A stretch of DNA of 43,133 nt from Ichthyophonus hoferi (GCA_002751075.1 NAOQ01000603.1:1-43133); one strand, 5' to 3'; shown: positions 1 to 11,701, counted from the first letter of the stretch. A program made the numbers and translations. Notes: a model not told the origin generated them from the sequence alone.

Positions 1-2050
1 TCAGAATTGGAGAGGGCTTTTTTAGCATTGTTTACTATCCAAACATACACTTGGACTGTATTATATTTATATATGTATTTATTTTTCTTAGTATTTATGA
101 TATGGTAACATATAGTAAGAGCTAATGTGATACTTTACTATGTTATAATATTATAAAATATAATTCGTTCAATTGTGCTATAATCTACCATGTTGCATTA
201 AACTATATTTATACTACATTACCTTGTACTTAATAGTATTGTTATGTTTTATTCTTACATTATATTATACTCTAATATATTTTCTTGTCCTTTCTCTTTT
301 TTCCTTATGCCATTTTCCCCTCTTACAGTATAAACGGCAGTGCTGTACATACAATTTATTATGAATATTGTTTTTTCCATGGCTTCACTTTCATACCATT
401 GCTAGTAGGGTGTTGTTTGTTTAAGAACCTTGGTTTTTATGTGATATTTCAGAATTTTGGGCTTAGTAGTACAACATAATAAATTCTGTTTGTCTATCAT
501 AGTGTCTAATACAAGGTATACATATAATACCTACAATATAGCATAGCAATTAAAACGTTATCTATTAAGTATTTAAGTCTTTGAGCTTATTGCAGAAGCT
601 CTCAAAATATATATTGTTCTTTATTATAATTTATACTGTACTATAGATTAGACTGTTCTCTAGCTTACAGTTATATATTATACTGTATTATATTTTATAC
701 TGTGCTATAGACTATACTACACTGTAGATTATATTGTACTATATATTATACTGTACTATACACTATTGTATTATTTTGCAATATCAGGTAAAAATCCATT
801 TAGCTAAATAGACTATATCATGGGAAAACAGGTGAAAACACAAGCTTAAAATCTAGGAGTCACATATACAGAAAATATTCTGGTATGTGGTATACATTAC
901 TATATTCGGTATATATTATGTCACATGAAGTATTCTATTATGTGGTTAGATTTATAATAGTATTTTGCAATCAGTTGCGGGTAAACAAGATTCTTATGTG
1001 TAACCCTATTGGTTAACCTTCAACTCAATAAACAGTATATAAGTCCAAGCCAAATTGCGTTTGGTATAGGTTTTATTAACTCATGAATTGTTGTAATTAA
1101 TCTAAGTAGTTTAATTTGAATATTGCCTCAGTCTACGTGGGTGAGACTCAGGAGCAGTTAATACAATTAATTAAGAAATTAGCTGTAATAAGGTTAATGG
1201 GCGTTTATATATTTAATCATAGTACTAACATAACAGATAAACAGTATAAGCTATATTCAGAGAAGAAAGATTTAAAAAAGTGAACAAATGAAAATATGCC
1301 ATTAAAATATAAAATTTATAATATAACATAGATAGGTATGCATGTAGGTAGATAGGTAAGGTGTGTAAAATAAAGATTCGGTTGACATGCAATATAACCC
1401 CACCAAGATTTCAAAAACACGATCAGAAATTCCAAGGCAATTGGGAGTAAAATTAGCCTTGGTATCTTACTTAAAACTTCAATTAAAGTCTCAATCATTT
1501 ACGTTACTAGTAGTAATAATAGTTGTAATAATACTGTAATACTATAATATGTTGGCGATCTGAATCACGGTTAACCTACTAGGAAAGAAACATAGTATAG
1601 TAGGTAGATAGGTAGGTAGGTAGGTCAGAGTAGACTCAATAAAGAAACGTAAATCTGTGTACACCTTGAAGTGAGCACGATTAGTTCTTTATCAGCACCA
1701 TCTTAAGTCACACTAATGTAATTATATAGCCTGGCATTTACGTAGAAAACCCATTCGTACGGCATCCTTCTATCTCTCGGACTTCATCTGGTAAAGGAGA
1801 GAGAGAGAGAGTCGGGGAGAGGAAGATTAATATAATTTAGCAGGTGTAAAGAGTAGATAGTATGAAGAAAAATGAAGAAAATATATAATAAGTGCTTATT
1901 ATGGATTGTTTTGTAGCTATATCTATACATACATTCTGATATTAGATTAGTCTAGTGAGTGCATGTGAAAGTAATAGGAAGAAGTGTAAATTAGTATGAG
2001 GAAATAATAGGTGTAGGTTGGGGTATGGGGCTGGGAAAAAAAGGGAGGGT
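1..2050. other. Gene-free AT-rich stretch
   Basis: I see no supportable gene here. The open frames are short and dominated by Tyr, Leu and Ile, as expected from AT-rich sequence. The stretch holds imperfect arrays of a TACTGTACTATA-like motif (about 610-775), short TAGG runs (about 1335-1360 and 1600-1625), a GA run near 1800, and a small imperfect hairpin around 1125-1155 in which AGTCT pairs with AGACT. It lies downstream of the CK2 alpha gene, whose 3' end is at 2404. Confidence 0.6.
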
Positions 2051-2054
2051 AGTG

Positions 2055-2312
2055 GAGTAGGATAGTAAGATAGTAGGATAGTAGAATAGTAGGATAGTAG
2101 AATAGTAAGATAGTAGGATAGTAAGATAGTAAGATAGTAAAATAGTAAAATAGTAAAATAGTAGGATAGTAAAATAGTAAAATGGCAGGATAGTAAGATA
2201 GTAAAATAGTAGGATAGTAAAATAGTAAAATAGTAGGATAGTGAGATAGTAAAATAGTAAAATAGTAAAATAGTAAAATAGTAAAGTAGTAAAGTAGTAA
2301 AATAGTTAAGAT
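2055..2312. repeat. 8-bp microsatellite array (ARRATAGT)n
   Basis: About 32 consecutive units of the form ARRATAGT. Variation is almost confined to the two R positions (AGG, AAG, AGA, AAA), so the array is a nearly pure A/G mosaic over a fixed ATAGT core. It lies about 90 bp downstream of the CK2 alpha stop codon, in the probable 3' UTR or flank. Confidence 0.9.
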
Positions 2313-2403
2313 AGTATGTAGTATAGTAATATAGTATTATAAGAAAATAATATACAAACAGGACACGCCCCGACCCTCTTTATCTTCTAATAAAAAGCTA
2401 TGA

Positions 2404-5400
2404 TCACTTACTAAAATAGGAATGCGCCATCGCCTCCCGTGCACTCAATCTTGTCTGTGTGATTATAAGCCAATGAATAATATGCATCTAGTACCAGACA
2501 GTTGTGTATAAGAAGTCAAAATTTATGTTGGCTATAAAGACCAATCAAAATATCTTTGAAATTCTAACATCATAAGAGATGGATTACATATGATTAAAAT
2601 GGGTTTATTAATATATATATATATATACGTATACTATACGGTACTATAATAAAATACTATACTATCCTATACTGTACTATACTATACCATACCATACCTG
2701 GTGATCATAAACTAACACCTTCCGTAGCAGATGGATAGCTTCAGACGTAGCAGTGTTACTATTAGTAGTATGAAGATAACTAATCCAAGGTCTACCCAGC
2801 AGCCTAGTATGAATATACAATGTGATAGAGAAAGAATGAGAAAAAGAAAGGGAAATAGAGAGAGAGAGAATACAACAGATCCCGCAATGAGTGAAATGAT
2901 ATATTAAGCAATAAACATTAATAGAAAAAAATAAAGAATACAAATATAACTAGATAGGAAATACATCGAGAATATAACAATAAGAAATAATGGCCTAATG
3001 AGACTCTTTTAGGTCAGAGCAGGGCAAGTCTTTTCAATGCATCTACATAGTTTAAAATAAATATTTAAAATAAATTAAGCATTCCGGTTAGATCTCAATA
3101 ATAATTTAAAATTTTAATTTTTCCTCTACATGTCATATTGCGATTGCGTCATATTAGCCAATGATATGGTGTACATTCATCCACATATCAATCGATCTAG
3201 CATGTATCACCCACAAACTATCATTTATACATAGATTGGGTATATGTAGTATAATATAGTATATATATATATCCATACATACATACATATAAACACACAC
3301 ACACATGCATTAATACACACATATATACATACATACACACACACGCCCATACTCACATACACACATACATACCCCACCAAACGATTCTTAAAGCTCTCTG
3401 CAATCTCTATTTGGTACTTATCCATATAGGCCTTAAACTTGGCCCAGCCCAACACATCTACTATCTGTTTCATCTGGTGCTCATTATCATCGCCTACAAA
3501 AAAGGGGTCCTTTTGTAGGGTCTGTAGTTGGGTGGAATGAATAATTAGCGTTAATTATTTAATAAATACTGATTGGATCCTTCTGTAATTTCCATGTATT
3601 GATTAGGTGAGTGACTAAAGCTAATGATTGAATAGTAATTGCGATTAACTAATTAATAATTAATTAGTAAACACAGATTGGTTCCTATTAAACTTCCCGT
3701 CCAATACCTTATGTTTTGATTGAGTGGGTTATTAGGCGGTACCCACTGATAATTTGTGAATAAAAATAGACCGAATCATATCTATTCACCATTAGTTTTC
3801 ATTACTTAAGAATTAAGATTTTATAGAAGATAGTTTGTTGGAGTGCAAAGGTCACTATAATATATTAAAATCTATCTATGTTATATATAAGGTATAAATA
3901 TCGTGCCATTGGGTAGGTAATTAGGGTTAATTAATCACTGATCAAATATTATTGAACAAATAATTAATTATTAAGAAAACTTTCCCATGTTTATAAAATC
4001 TTAATTCTATCATAATTATTGGAATTAATCGGCTTCACTAGATAAATACATATATATATCTATTTACTAGCAATTGCTTAGTATAGTAAACTTATATAGG
4101 CATACATATACAGCCAAGCCACTCCTACACCTATATTAGATATTATATAAAACTAACCAACCACTAACCATGTCTAAATATATAATTAGCTAATCAACAA
4201 TCAAATATAACAATGTAATTAGCTAATCACCAATCATATATGACCATATAATTATATATATATATACCTACCACAGCTGCCAATACACAGCCATAACTCC
4301 ACATATCCATAGAGTAATCATATTGATAGAAATCAACCAGAAGCTCGGGACTCTGATGGCATTAGAATCAGGTATTAATTAATAAAGGCCAATTATAGGG
4401 TTAATTATGTCAGATATGATATGATATGTTATAATATGTTATGATAGGATATGATATGATGTGATCTGTTATAATCTGATCTAATATGATATGATATGAT
4501 ATGATATGATATTGATCCAATCACCATCTTGCTATAGATACACCAGTACTCACCTTATAATATCTGGATGCAACAGAAGTGTGATATTCCTTATTAGGGT
4601 GATAGTATTCAGCCAACCCCCAGTCGACTAAGGTAAGCTGTAGAAATTTGATTGGTGTATAGGTGTCTATATATGTAAAGATATAAATACAATGTACATG
4701 TTTATTGATATACATATATATATAACTATATAGATACAGATATATAGTACTCCTATATTATATAGTATTATTATCATGCAAAGTTATACTTACTTGTCTT
4801 TTGGCATGATTCACCATGATATTTCCTGGTTTAATATCACGATGGATAATACCACAACTATGGCTATAGTCCAGTGCCTAGTGTGTAGATTAATAAACTA
4901 AATATTAGGCCCCATGATTATATACATAGCTACCAGGTCAATCGCCATAAATTCATGTCATAAACAAAATAAAACATGGTGCTCCAAAGGGGTTTTAACG
5001 TTAAAATATTAAAAAATAGCGAGCCAATCAGATATTTACAAATAATGGCTAGCACTAATAAAATTCCTTATCATAATCAAATAACTAATCATATATAATA
5101 TCAGGTCATTCAGCATTCAGCATTAATTTTCAAATATTCCAATTTTAAAATTAAAAGACAGCCAATCCAACACCTACCCCTAACACATACTATACCAGAA
5201 CATTCCGTATTCGGCATTAAGTTTTGTAAAATTGAAAATTAAAAGACAGCCAATAAAATATTTGCACATCATAGGCAGTATTAATACTACTTATTATCAC
5301 AATCAAATTGTAAATCATACATAATATCAGGTCATTGTGCATTCATCATTGAATTTCATTTTAAAAAAATGAAAAGACTGTTAATCAAACATCTACCAGT

Positions 5401-7147
5401 CGTAGTTGGTACAGATAATATTTCTTATCATAATCAAATAAGGAATTATGTACAATATCAGGCCATTCAGCATTCATCCTTCAAATTAAAATTAAAATTT
5501 CAAAATTTAAAATTTAAAGTCAGCCAATCTACACCTACCACTAGCAGTTGGTACATGTAGTATTTTTTATCATAATCAGATATGATAGACAGTACCTCCC
5601 GTAGATCAGTATCTCCCCCATGTTCATAGATCAACCCTACCACCATAGTCTGTGATTGGAAGAAAGGTTAGATCGGTATGTCTTTTTAATAGGATCTTAT
5701 TAATAGTAGCAGTATAGTAATCTGATACTATTAGTTCGTAATACATATATGAACACATACTCCCATATGTACATACACATAGAATATCCTCCATACATAT
5801 TTACACCTATCCTATACCCACATATAATCGATCTATTTATGGGTCCTCGACTTCATCTACTAGCCGGGTGATATTAGGTCTACTATAGCTATTCTTACAC
5901 TACCCTATACTCTTACCCTATATGCGCTATATACGCTATATTCCTACCCTATATATCATGTACTCAAACCCTATATACCCCATATACCCTATATACTCTA
6001 TACTCTTACCCTATATACCCTATACTTCTATCTTATACCCTATATACCCTATGCTCCTATCCTATATACCTTATACGTCTATCCTATACCATATATACCC
6101 TATACTCTTACCCTATATACCCTATACTTCTACCCTATATACCCTATACTCCTACCTGGGGGTCTCTGACGGCATCTACCAGTCGTACAATGTTAGGCCC
6201 ACTATAAAGATTCTTAAGCACTGAGATCTCACGCTGTAATCTTTGTTTACGAATAGGCTTGAGGATTTTCATGACCTATCAATAAGAGGATAAAGTCAAA
6301 ACTATAATAAAATAGTTGACTTAAATGATAATGATGATAGATTTATTACGTATTGGTGACGTCATAAGAAAGGAAATGAGCGCGAGTGGTATACATTCAT
6401 TGAATAGTTGCTAGATTGGATTGTATATAGATAGATAGATATATAAATAGATATATAGATGGACAGATATTATTAGCTAACTGTATCTACAGGTGTATAC
6501 TAATGCATACATATACACCTATATACATACACATGTCCTGTTGTTGTGAACATTCCTTCCCATAAAGACCTCACTAAACTTTCCCCTCCCCAGCTTACGG
6601 TAGACCTCATAGGAATCAGCTCGTCTGTAGAACCATAATTAGGAGATGTTGACGCGCGATTCGTAGTTAATAATATCTCATTTACATTAGCTAGTATTAA
6701 TTAAGAACTAAATAATATTTAAACAGTATTAAAGACTCTCAATACAGCAATACCATAAGCTAAATTAGAGGACTGTGTTTGTTTAATAAACCAATATGAC
6801 AGATACATGGTTTTTACCTATTAGCTAATGAATAAGTATGATTGGTTGTGATAACAACTGATATTATTGTTAGCTCTTAGGATTGTTAGGTTTTAATCAA
6901 TTAGTTTTTAGAATACCAATAGTATGGAAGAGATGGTGGTGAGAATAAATAAGAACATTACTTAAAATATTATAATAATTAAAATAAATTTAAAACAATG
7001 ATAAAAACCCAATAAAATTTAATTATTTAAGTTTTAATAGACGAATAAATACCCCCAAGATAATTCCATAGCCTGGTAGTCAGAGTAAAGGGAGGGTTTG
7101 TCGGAGTTTACATTGGCATACACTCGAGACACACTGGGGAGAGGCAT
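2404..7147 (-). CDS. Casein kinase 2 catalytic subunit alpha, ten exons
   Basis: Serine/threonine kinase, catalytic subunit of the CK2 holoenzyme. Exons on the minus strand: 7147-7053, 6624-6531, 6275-6156, 5649-5539, 4877-4794, 4637-4554, 4352-4272, 3521-3373, 2803-2698, 2454-2404. Every junction is GT-AG and phases join without error, giving 324 aa. Introns are phase 0 except the first and eighth (phase 2). Visible motifs: N-terminal SRVYANVN, glycine loop GRGKFSEVF (44-52), catalytic Lys66, HRD at 152-154 with Asn159, DWG at 173-175 (the CK2-specific replacement of DFG) and SPELL at 197-201. The alignment with animal CK2 alpha is almost gapless. The substrate-binding basic run KKKKIKR is reduced to RKQRLQR (72-78). 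The protein stops just after the core (HSYFSK), so the C-terminal tail of vertebrate CK2 alpha is absent. The final GTAAGT could instead be a donor to an unseen tail exon. Probably active. Confidence 0.95.
3250..3372. repeat. CA/CATA-rich microsatellite in CK2 alpha intron 8
   Basis: Runs of TATA, CATACATA and ACACAC directly abut the donor of exon 8 (exon end 3373), so the simple repeat starts within a few bases of the splice site. Confidence 0.8.
3526..3740. repeat. Imperfect direct repeat upstream of CK2 alpha exon 8
   Basis: Two units of roughly 80-115 bp share an ATTGG-TCCT block followed by TTCC and TATTGATT/TTTTGATT, with the start of a third unit (GTGGGTTATTAGG). The copies begin at the acceptor side of exon 8 and fill part of intron 7. 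Read by eye only. Confidence 0.5.
4405..4515. repeat. GATAT/TATGA pentanucleotide array
   Basis: Imperfect repeats of ATGAT/ATATG with TTATAATATG variants, inside CK2 alpha intron 6 immediately downstream of exon 6. Confidence 0.8.
5020..5585. repeat. 131-bp tandem repeat spanning the CK2 alpha exon 4 donor
   Basis: At least four imperfect units. The marker CAGGTCATT (or a variant) recurs near 5104, 5197, 5328 and 5459; the last three are 131 bp apart. The unit nearest the exon contains the real 3' end of exon 4 (5539-5585) and its donor. The other units carry degraded versions of the same segment, for example a GTTGGTACA block followed by TTATCATAATCA. The intron has therefore grown by duplicating an exon-intron boundary. 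Confidence 0.8.
5835..5890 (-). pseudogene. Ghost copy of the 3' half of CK2 alpha exon 3
   Basis: On the minus strand this intronic segment reads [19 protein letters not shown], against [19 protein letters not shown] in exon 3. About half of the changed codons are synonymous. The reading frame is kept but ends at once in TAA, where the real exon has CAG and the donor GTAGGA. No acceptor fits upstream. It lies between exons 3 and 4 and appears to be a non-spliced partial exon duplication. Confidence 0.8.
5890..6155. repeat. CCTATATACC minisatellite in CK2 alpha intron 3
   Basis: Many imperfect units of about 22 bp (CCTATATACCCTATACTCTTA-like) run to the donor of exon 3 at 6155. The long Tyr/Pro/Ile open frame on the plus strand here is a by-product of the array, not a gene. 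Confidence 0.9.
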
Positions 7148-7590
7148 GATAATAGTGCTATAGTACTGAAATTCTGGAGGACAGTGGGGTTTATTGTTAT
7201 TGCAGTCTAGAGGGAATATACTGAAGCACCTTATTGCATATGTATAGGCATGATAATAGTGCTGAAATTCTGGACGATAGAGGGGCTTATTGTTATTGTT
7301 ATCTAGGGGGAGTATACTGAGGTGTGTGGATGTGTGTTGAAATATATATATACTGTATGTCTATAGGTATACGCATATAGGTGTAGCCTATAGTATTTGG
7401 ATGTAGGTCTATGTATGTAGGTGAGGTTGTGTTGTGTTTGCGCTTATCTGTATTTGTCACACATGTACATTGTGAGGATGGTATTATGTAAGACAGAATT
7501 ATAGCACATAATGACAATAGTGATGCAAATCTGTATGATAGGGGGGCTTATTGTTATGATAGACCAGGGGCAGTATCCAAACACACATTG
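7145..7590. repeat. Three-copy direct repeat in the CK2 alpha leader
   Basis: Blocks starting near 7145, 7249 and 7508 share a GATAATAGTGC-like head, an AAATTCTG stretch, a GGGGYTTATTGTTAT block and a GGGAGTATAC-like tail. The first copy includes the real start codon of CK2 alpha; the second carries an identical GGCATGATAATAGTGC and so an upstream ATG. Confidence 0.75.
7231..7251 (-). promoter_or_regulatory. Six-codon upstream ORF in the CK2 alpha leader
   Basis: ATG at 7251 with the same 5' context as the true start (GCACTATTATC before ATG) reads M-P-I-H-M-Q-stop. It would precede the main start at 7147 by about 100 nt if the leader is transcribed through here. It arose from the leader duplication. 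Whether it is in the mature transcript is unknown. Confidence 0.5.
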
Positions 7591-10229
7591 TTGTGCATAC
7601 ATATAGGAATATAGATGATGGGTGTAGGTGTGTAGGTGTTTATCTATGTGCTATACAAGTGCAATATAGAATGGTATTATGTGATAGTATGCATGTATAT
7701 ATATATGCAAATGAATATAGGTAAGCGTAGGAGCGTTCATATGTGTGATGTAAGCAAGTACATGTTGAGAAATATTTATTTATGAGTGTAGAATATCAAT
7801 ATAAAGAAGAAAGAAGTCATGCTCTTGCATAATATTGACCATCAACGAACTCGATATAACACTAACGAATGTTTATATAAATCTCTACAACTAGATACAT
7901 AAATATAAATATATATTATATATATATACTTACATTTTACTCCAATTACTTCAAATATGGCAAACCAAAACACTTAATAAAATAATAATATAATAGAATA
8001 TAATAAAATATACTAATAATATATAATATAATATAATATAATATAAACATAATATATAATATAATGTAACATAATATATTTATACCATAATATAATATAT
8101 ATAAATTACTACTCGAATCGTAATAGTCCGCGGTTCGGGTTCAGTTTTAATCCACCTTCCTATTGGATAATTTGTTTTAAACAATATGTTTACTGGTTAA
8201 ATATATGGTAATCCTGAATAGTCAGATATGTGATGGATAGTACATTATTATAATATGATATTGTGTTAATATATATATAAACCATATATATATTATAATT
8301 TTACATAATATATTATTAAATAATGTAATATATTAATAATGTGTATAAATTTGTAGTATTTTATTACTCTTTTTTGTGGCTAGTATGAATTTCAAAACCA
8401 GCTTTCATCTGTGAATAGTATTTTAAATTCTCCCTATTGGCTAAATATATTGCATTCCTGTATCTTAAATGGATTCATTATTTTTAATATCCTCAATTAG
8501 CTACAGAGTATTTTAACTTGAAAATTATAAATATGGGATCCAAAACTCAAATCATACCAATTTATATATTTTGTTTAAAGGTAACTATTGTAAACTCCCA
8601 TTGCAGTTGCCTTTTAAATTATTAAAGTATGAAAATATCAAAGTTACATAATTTAGAAATATATTTGTTTTTGTTTATTGGAGATCATATTTATTATTAA
8701 TCAATGGCAACTAAAAAAAAACTACTTGTTGAAATGGTGAAACATGATAAACATACCATGTGCTTGTTTTAAGCTTTTACCCTACCAAGGACGCGTGCCT
8801 GGTGGTGGACGAATTTTTAAACAAAATTAGAAGCCTCGTCTCAACCCTACATTGGTTAGTTTATGCCATTCTAAAATATGTGTTCTGGTGAGACTGAATT
8901 CAGATCAACCTGTATACCTAAATAGAATATGGCAGCTTAAAATAAAGTCAAGGTATATTGACCCTATATTTTACCGTTTCTAGAATAAAAAGCATAGTAA
9001 CGATGGAAATATATTTAAAATACTTGAAAAATGTTTACGGTATATAGATACATATATTATTATGTGAATTAAATATTGTTCAAAGTCGTATTGTACCTTT
9101 GACAAAAGAAAAGCGTTGAAAACCCGTGATTTTTTTTTTCGTTCCTTTTATACTTTCCCGATCTTTGTTTACCGCTGAGTGCTAATTTTGGTTAACACTC
9201 ACATAGCTGTTAGCTGTGTTCATTGATCTAAATGGGACCAATCGTAAAGATTCTTATTGGCTAATATAATTTTACAAAAGGTCACGCAGGCCCACTAGAA
9301 TTGCTTGATCTTATCTCGATAATCTTATATTAGCATGGTCACATTTTTATGCCTCGTTAGCTAATCCATTCATGTATGTGCTTGCATACTATTTATCGAC
9401 AAATCAATTTAACATAGTTAAGAAAATTATATTAACTAAAATACCCTTATTAAATTATAAAACTAAATTTAAATATTATCATTGAAACAAAAAAAAATTA
9501 ATACCATATTTATTTATATTAGGGAACCCGTTGTATGACATACGCACTGACACAGACTGGCGCTGAAAAAAAAACAAATATATATTTCCATTCCAGGGCT
9601 TTCTGCTTTCCTATTGGCGACAATATATTTTTACTTTTATCTTTTATCCTATTCGCTGCCAATTAAATCAATATAATTAAAATTTAAAACTTGTAACAAT
9701 AGCAATAAGTCTTTTTTGATGTATTTATGTTATTGTATAGTAACAATAAATGTACATTTGCAAAAATAAATAGAATAATATATAGTTTAATATATAATAT
9801 TTGTCCGAAAATACTCATGCTCTGCACTACTAGCTCATTCTTTTATTTCTATTTATTCTAGGGTAGATTATATTTGCTTACTGATTCTAGTGTTTAATTC
9901 CATAATGTTGACAATTCAATCAATTTATACAATAACTTTGAACATTAGTGAAACAAGCTACTATATTCATTATGCTAGAGTATAATGTAAGATGTTCAAT
10001 CAACTAATCTTGAGCCACGGCTATTGATCTATTTATTCATCTGTAATTACAATTATTGGTCTACCTATTATCTTGAGCCATGGTCGAACTCTCTTATTCA
10101 TGTGATTAGCGATCTTGTAACACTTTCCAATTGGCTGGAAATGGTAGAGAGCCAAAAGAGAAAAAAAGATCGTTACCACATTGGTGCGTTCATACTGATA
10201 TTTTCCCATACCATACAGAGAATTATCGC
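7591..10229. other. Gene-free AT-rich intergenic stretch
   Basis: No supportable coding region. The stretch contains an ATAAT/TATAATA array (about 7975-8100), a dispersed repeat (8747-8940, listed separately), and scattered ATTGGCTAAT-like motifs. The GGTTCGGGTTC near 8133 was checked as a tRNA B-box but has no surrounding cloverleaf. Confidence 0.55.
8747..8940. repeat. Dispersed repeat family A, copy 1
   Basis: About 190 bp alignable with 27685-27880. Shared blocks include ATAAACATACC, TTTAAGC/TTACCCT, a GGTGG-GGAC core, TTTAAACAAAA and TAGAAGCC-CGTCTC. Both copies keep a small hairpin before the GGTGG core although the stem bases differ (ACCA-GG with CC-GGT here). It may be a SINE or MITE; I cannot assign a family. 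Confidence 0.65.
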
Positions 10230-10590
10230 CTATGATTGTGATTGGCGACGTAAAAGTTTCTTGACGGTTTGGAATGGCCCTAGCCCAAATGGTTTCCTCA
10301 GATAGTCAACTTGATTCTTGGATGAGACACTTCCGATTTCAAACTCATTATTATTCACTGCTTCTCTAATGCAATAAAAGCGAACGGCGATATGACGTGT
10401 GTTCCCAAGAACACACATCTTGCTGGCTCAGTCTTACTGCACCTGTGGTGTCTCATACAATGGAACTCTCCCAGTATCAAACCCAGTACATCCAAAGATG
10501 CTCCAATGCATGCCATTTGCTGAGTTGTTACAGCTATACTGACAAATTTACGTTTTGTTGATGAAAGTGCACAAATCGTTTGCACTCAAT
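10230..10590 (-). mobile_element. Ty1/copia-type retrotransposon fossil, RNase H fragment
   Basis: Minus-strand frames resemble the C-terminal end of copia Pol: an ALSSTK-like RNase H motif, a DVLGLILG stretch and a terminal HIAVRFYCIREAV region matching the usual HID-YHF-RE segment. Only this terminal part is present, it is broken, and no LTR was recognised. It is separate from the larger fossil at 28.4-32.2 kb and looks old. Confidence 0.75.
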
Positions 10591-11257
10591 TATATATATA
10601 TATATAACAATCACACCATTATTGTAATATCAAGTCCATCGTTAGCATTCATTTACGATATTCAGTGTTCAGATCTCTCGCGCATTCAGAAGTTAAAGAA
10701 CTGCATAATAACCTTAGACAGTGACAATAGTTTATATCTATATAGTTATATATCACCACTTACTGATCCTACATATTGTGCCATAAGCATTATTGCACTT
10801 AAACGAACTAAAGTAGGAGTTATTCTTCATTAATGGCTGAGCATAATTACAATAGTAGATCAAACCAATTAACTATTATTGACGCTAGTACAGAAATATC
10901 AACGGTTGATTACAGAAAGCAATTGGAGATCCCTAAGAACTGTGGATTAACCAACAGAACTCCCAAATTTTTATATGAACTAAACAAAAAACTTTGAATG
11001 CCTTGACATAGGCACCCATATGAATGGGAAAGCCAGGTTAAATAACTTTTCCTGCTTTTTATTGAGAATATAAAGTAAACAGCAGTGTTTCTGTGACCTA
11101 TATTCGTTTAGAAGAAGAGAAAATGCCGAATTAAGGTAGGTTTTAAACGTGTTCCTTTGCATATACGCAGTATAGATAACCTAAAACGTTTTTTCTTATT
11201 TAGTAAGTTACCAGAACTTAAATTAGACAGGGTGCCTAATCAAGGAGTTAAGTGGAC

Positions 11258-11617
11258 TTAAAACTTGGGAGTAATTTTAACCCATCCCTTGATACCTAAA
11301 AAGGTACCAAGAGGACCAGTGCATTTACCTGCATTTTCATTGACAGGACACTCCTTACTTGGGTCAAGCATTAGGCAATGGACATCAATGTAACGTGTCG
11401 AAGAGATTAAATTTGTTGTAGGAACATAAATTATTCTGTCATAAACTGTATCCAAGGGAGGCAGAAGCACAATACATTGATCAAGAGTCACATTCTGCCA
11501 TGGGTCCAGCACAGGAGCTGGAAAGTCACATTTGTCATTCATAAACAGGCATACAGATACGGTGTCGGCATACACGGCCGCAAAAGCGAGCAATATAAAA
11601 CAAAAATTAAAGACCAA
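11258..11617 (-). CDS. Small secreted cysteine-containing protein, no ATG
   Basis: A 119-codon single-exon frame. Residues 1-17 form a clear signal peptide (VFNFCFILLAFAAVYA, then D18). The mature part has six cysteines, which could make three disulfides, and one N-glycosylation site (NVT). The stop is at 11258-11260. I do not recognise a family. The first codon is TTG, an in-frame TAA lies two codons upstream, and there is no AG acceptor between them, so neither an ATG nor an upstream exon can supply the start. A TATATATA box at 11693-11700 lies 75 bp upstream. It could be a gene that lost its start codon recently, one using a TTG start, or a sequencing error in the A of ATG. The clean signal peptide and conserved cysteine spacing argue that it was coding until recently. 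Confidence 0.55.
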   Translation of the reverse strand: MVFNFCFILLAFAAVYADTVSVCLFMNDKCDFPAPVLDPWQNVTLDQCIVLLPPLDTVYDRIIYVPTTNLISSTRYIDVHCLMLDPSKECPVNENAGKCTGPLGTFLGIKGWVKITPKF

Positions 11618-11690
11618 AAATTAGAAACCTTTCTGTTACCCAGATTCAAGCCGTTGTTAAGTAGTTGGGCTTTGTTTTGTTTTATGCCTA

Positions 11691-11701
11691 CTTATATATA
11701 G
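11691..11701 (-). promoter_or_regulatory. TATA box of the 119-aa secreted protein
   Basis: CTATATATAAG on the minus strand, about 75 bp before the first codon of the secreted-protein frame. TATA-like strings are common in this AT-rich window, so the call rests on position. Confidence 0.4.

Noticed and set aside
4920-5010. Candidate missing CK2 alpha exon with an FYFVYDM-like reading
   Set aside because: Phase did not fit, and the missing segment was found as the extension of exon 4 ([13 protein letters not shown] at 5539-5577).
5922-6224. 100-codon plus-strand frame rich in Tyr, Ile and Pro
   Set aside because: Produced by a minisatellite in a CK2 alpha intron; the last part runs antisense to exon 3.
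8120-8160. GGTTCGGGTTC as a possible tRNA B-box
   Set aside because: No matching A-box, acceptor stem or anticodon arm could be drawn around it.
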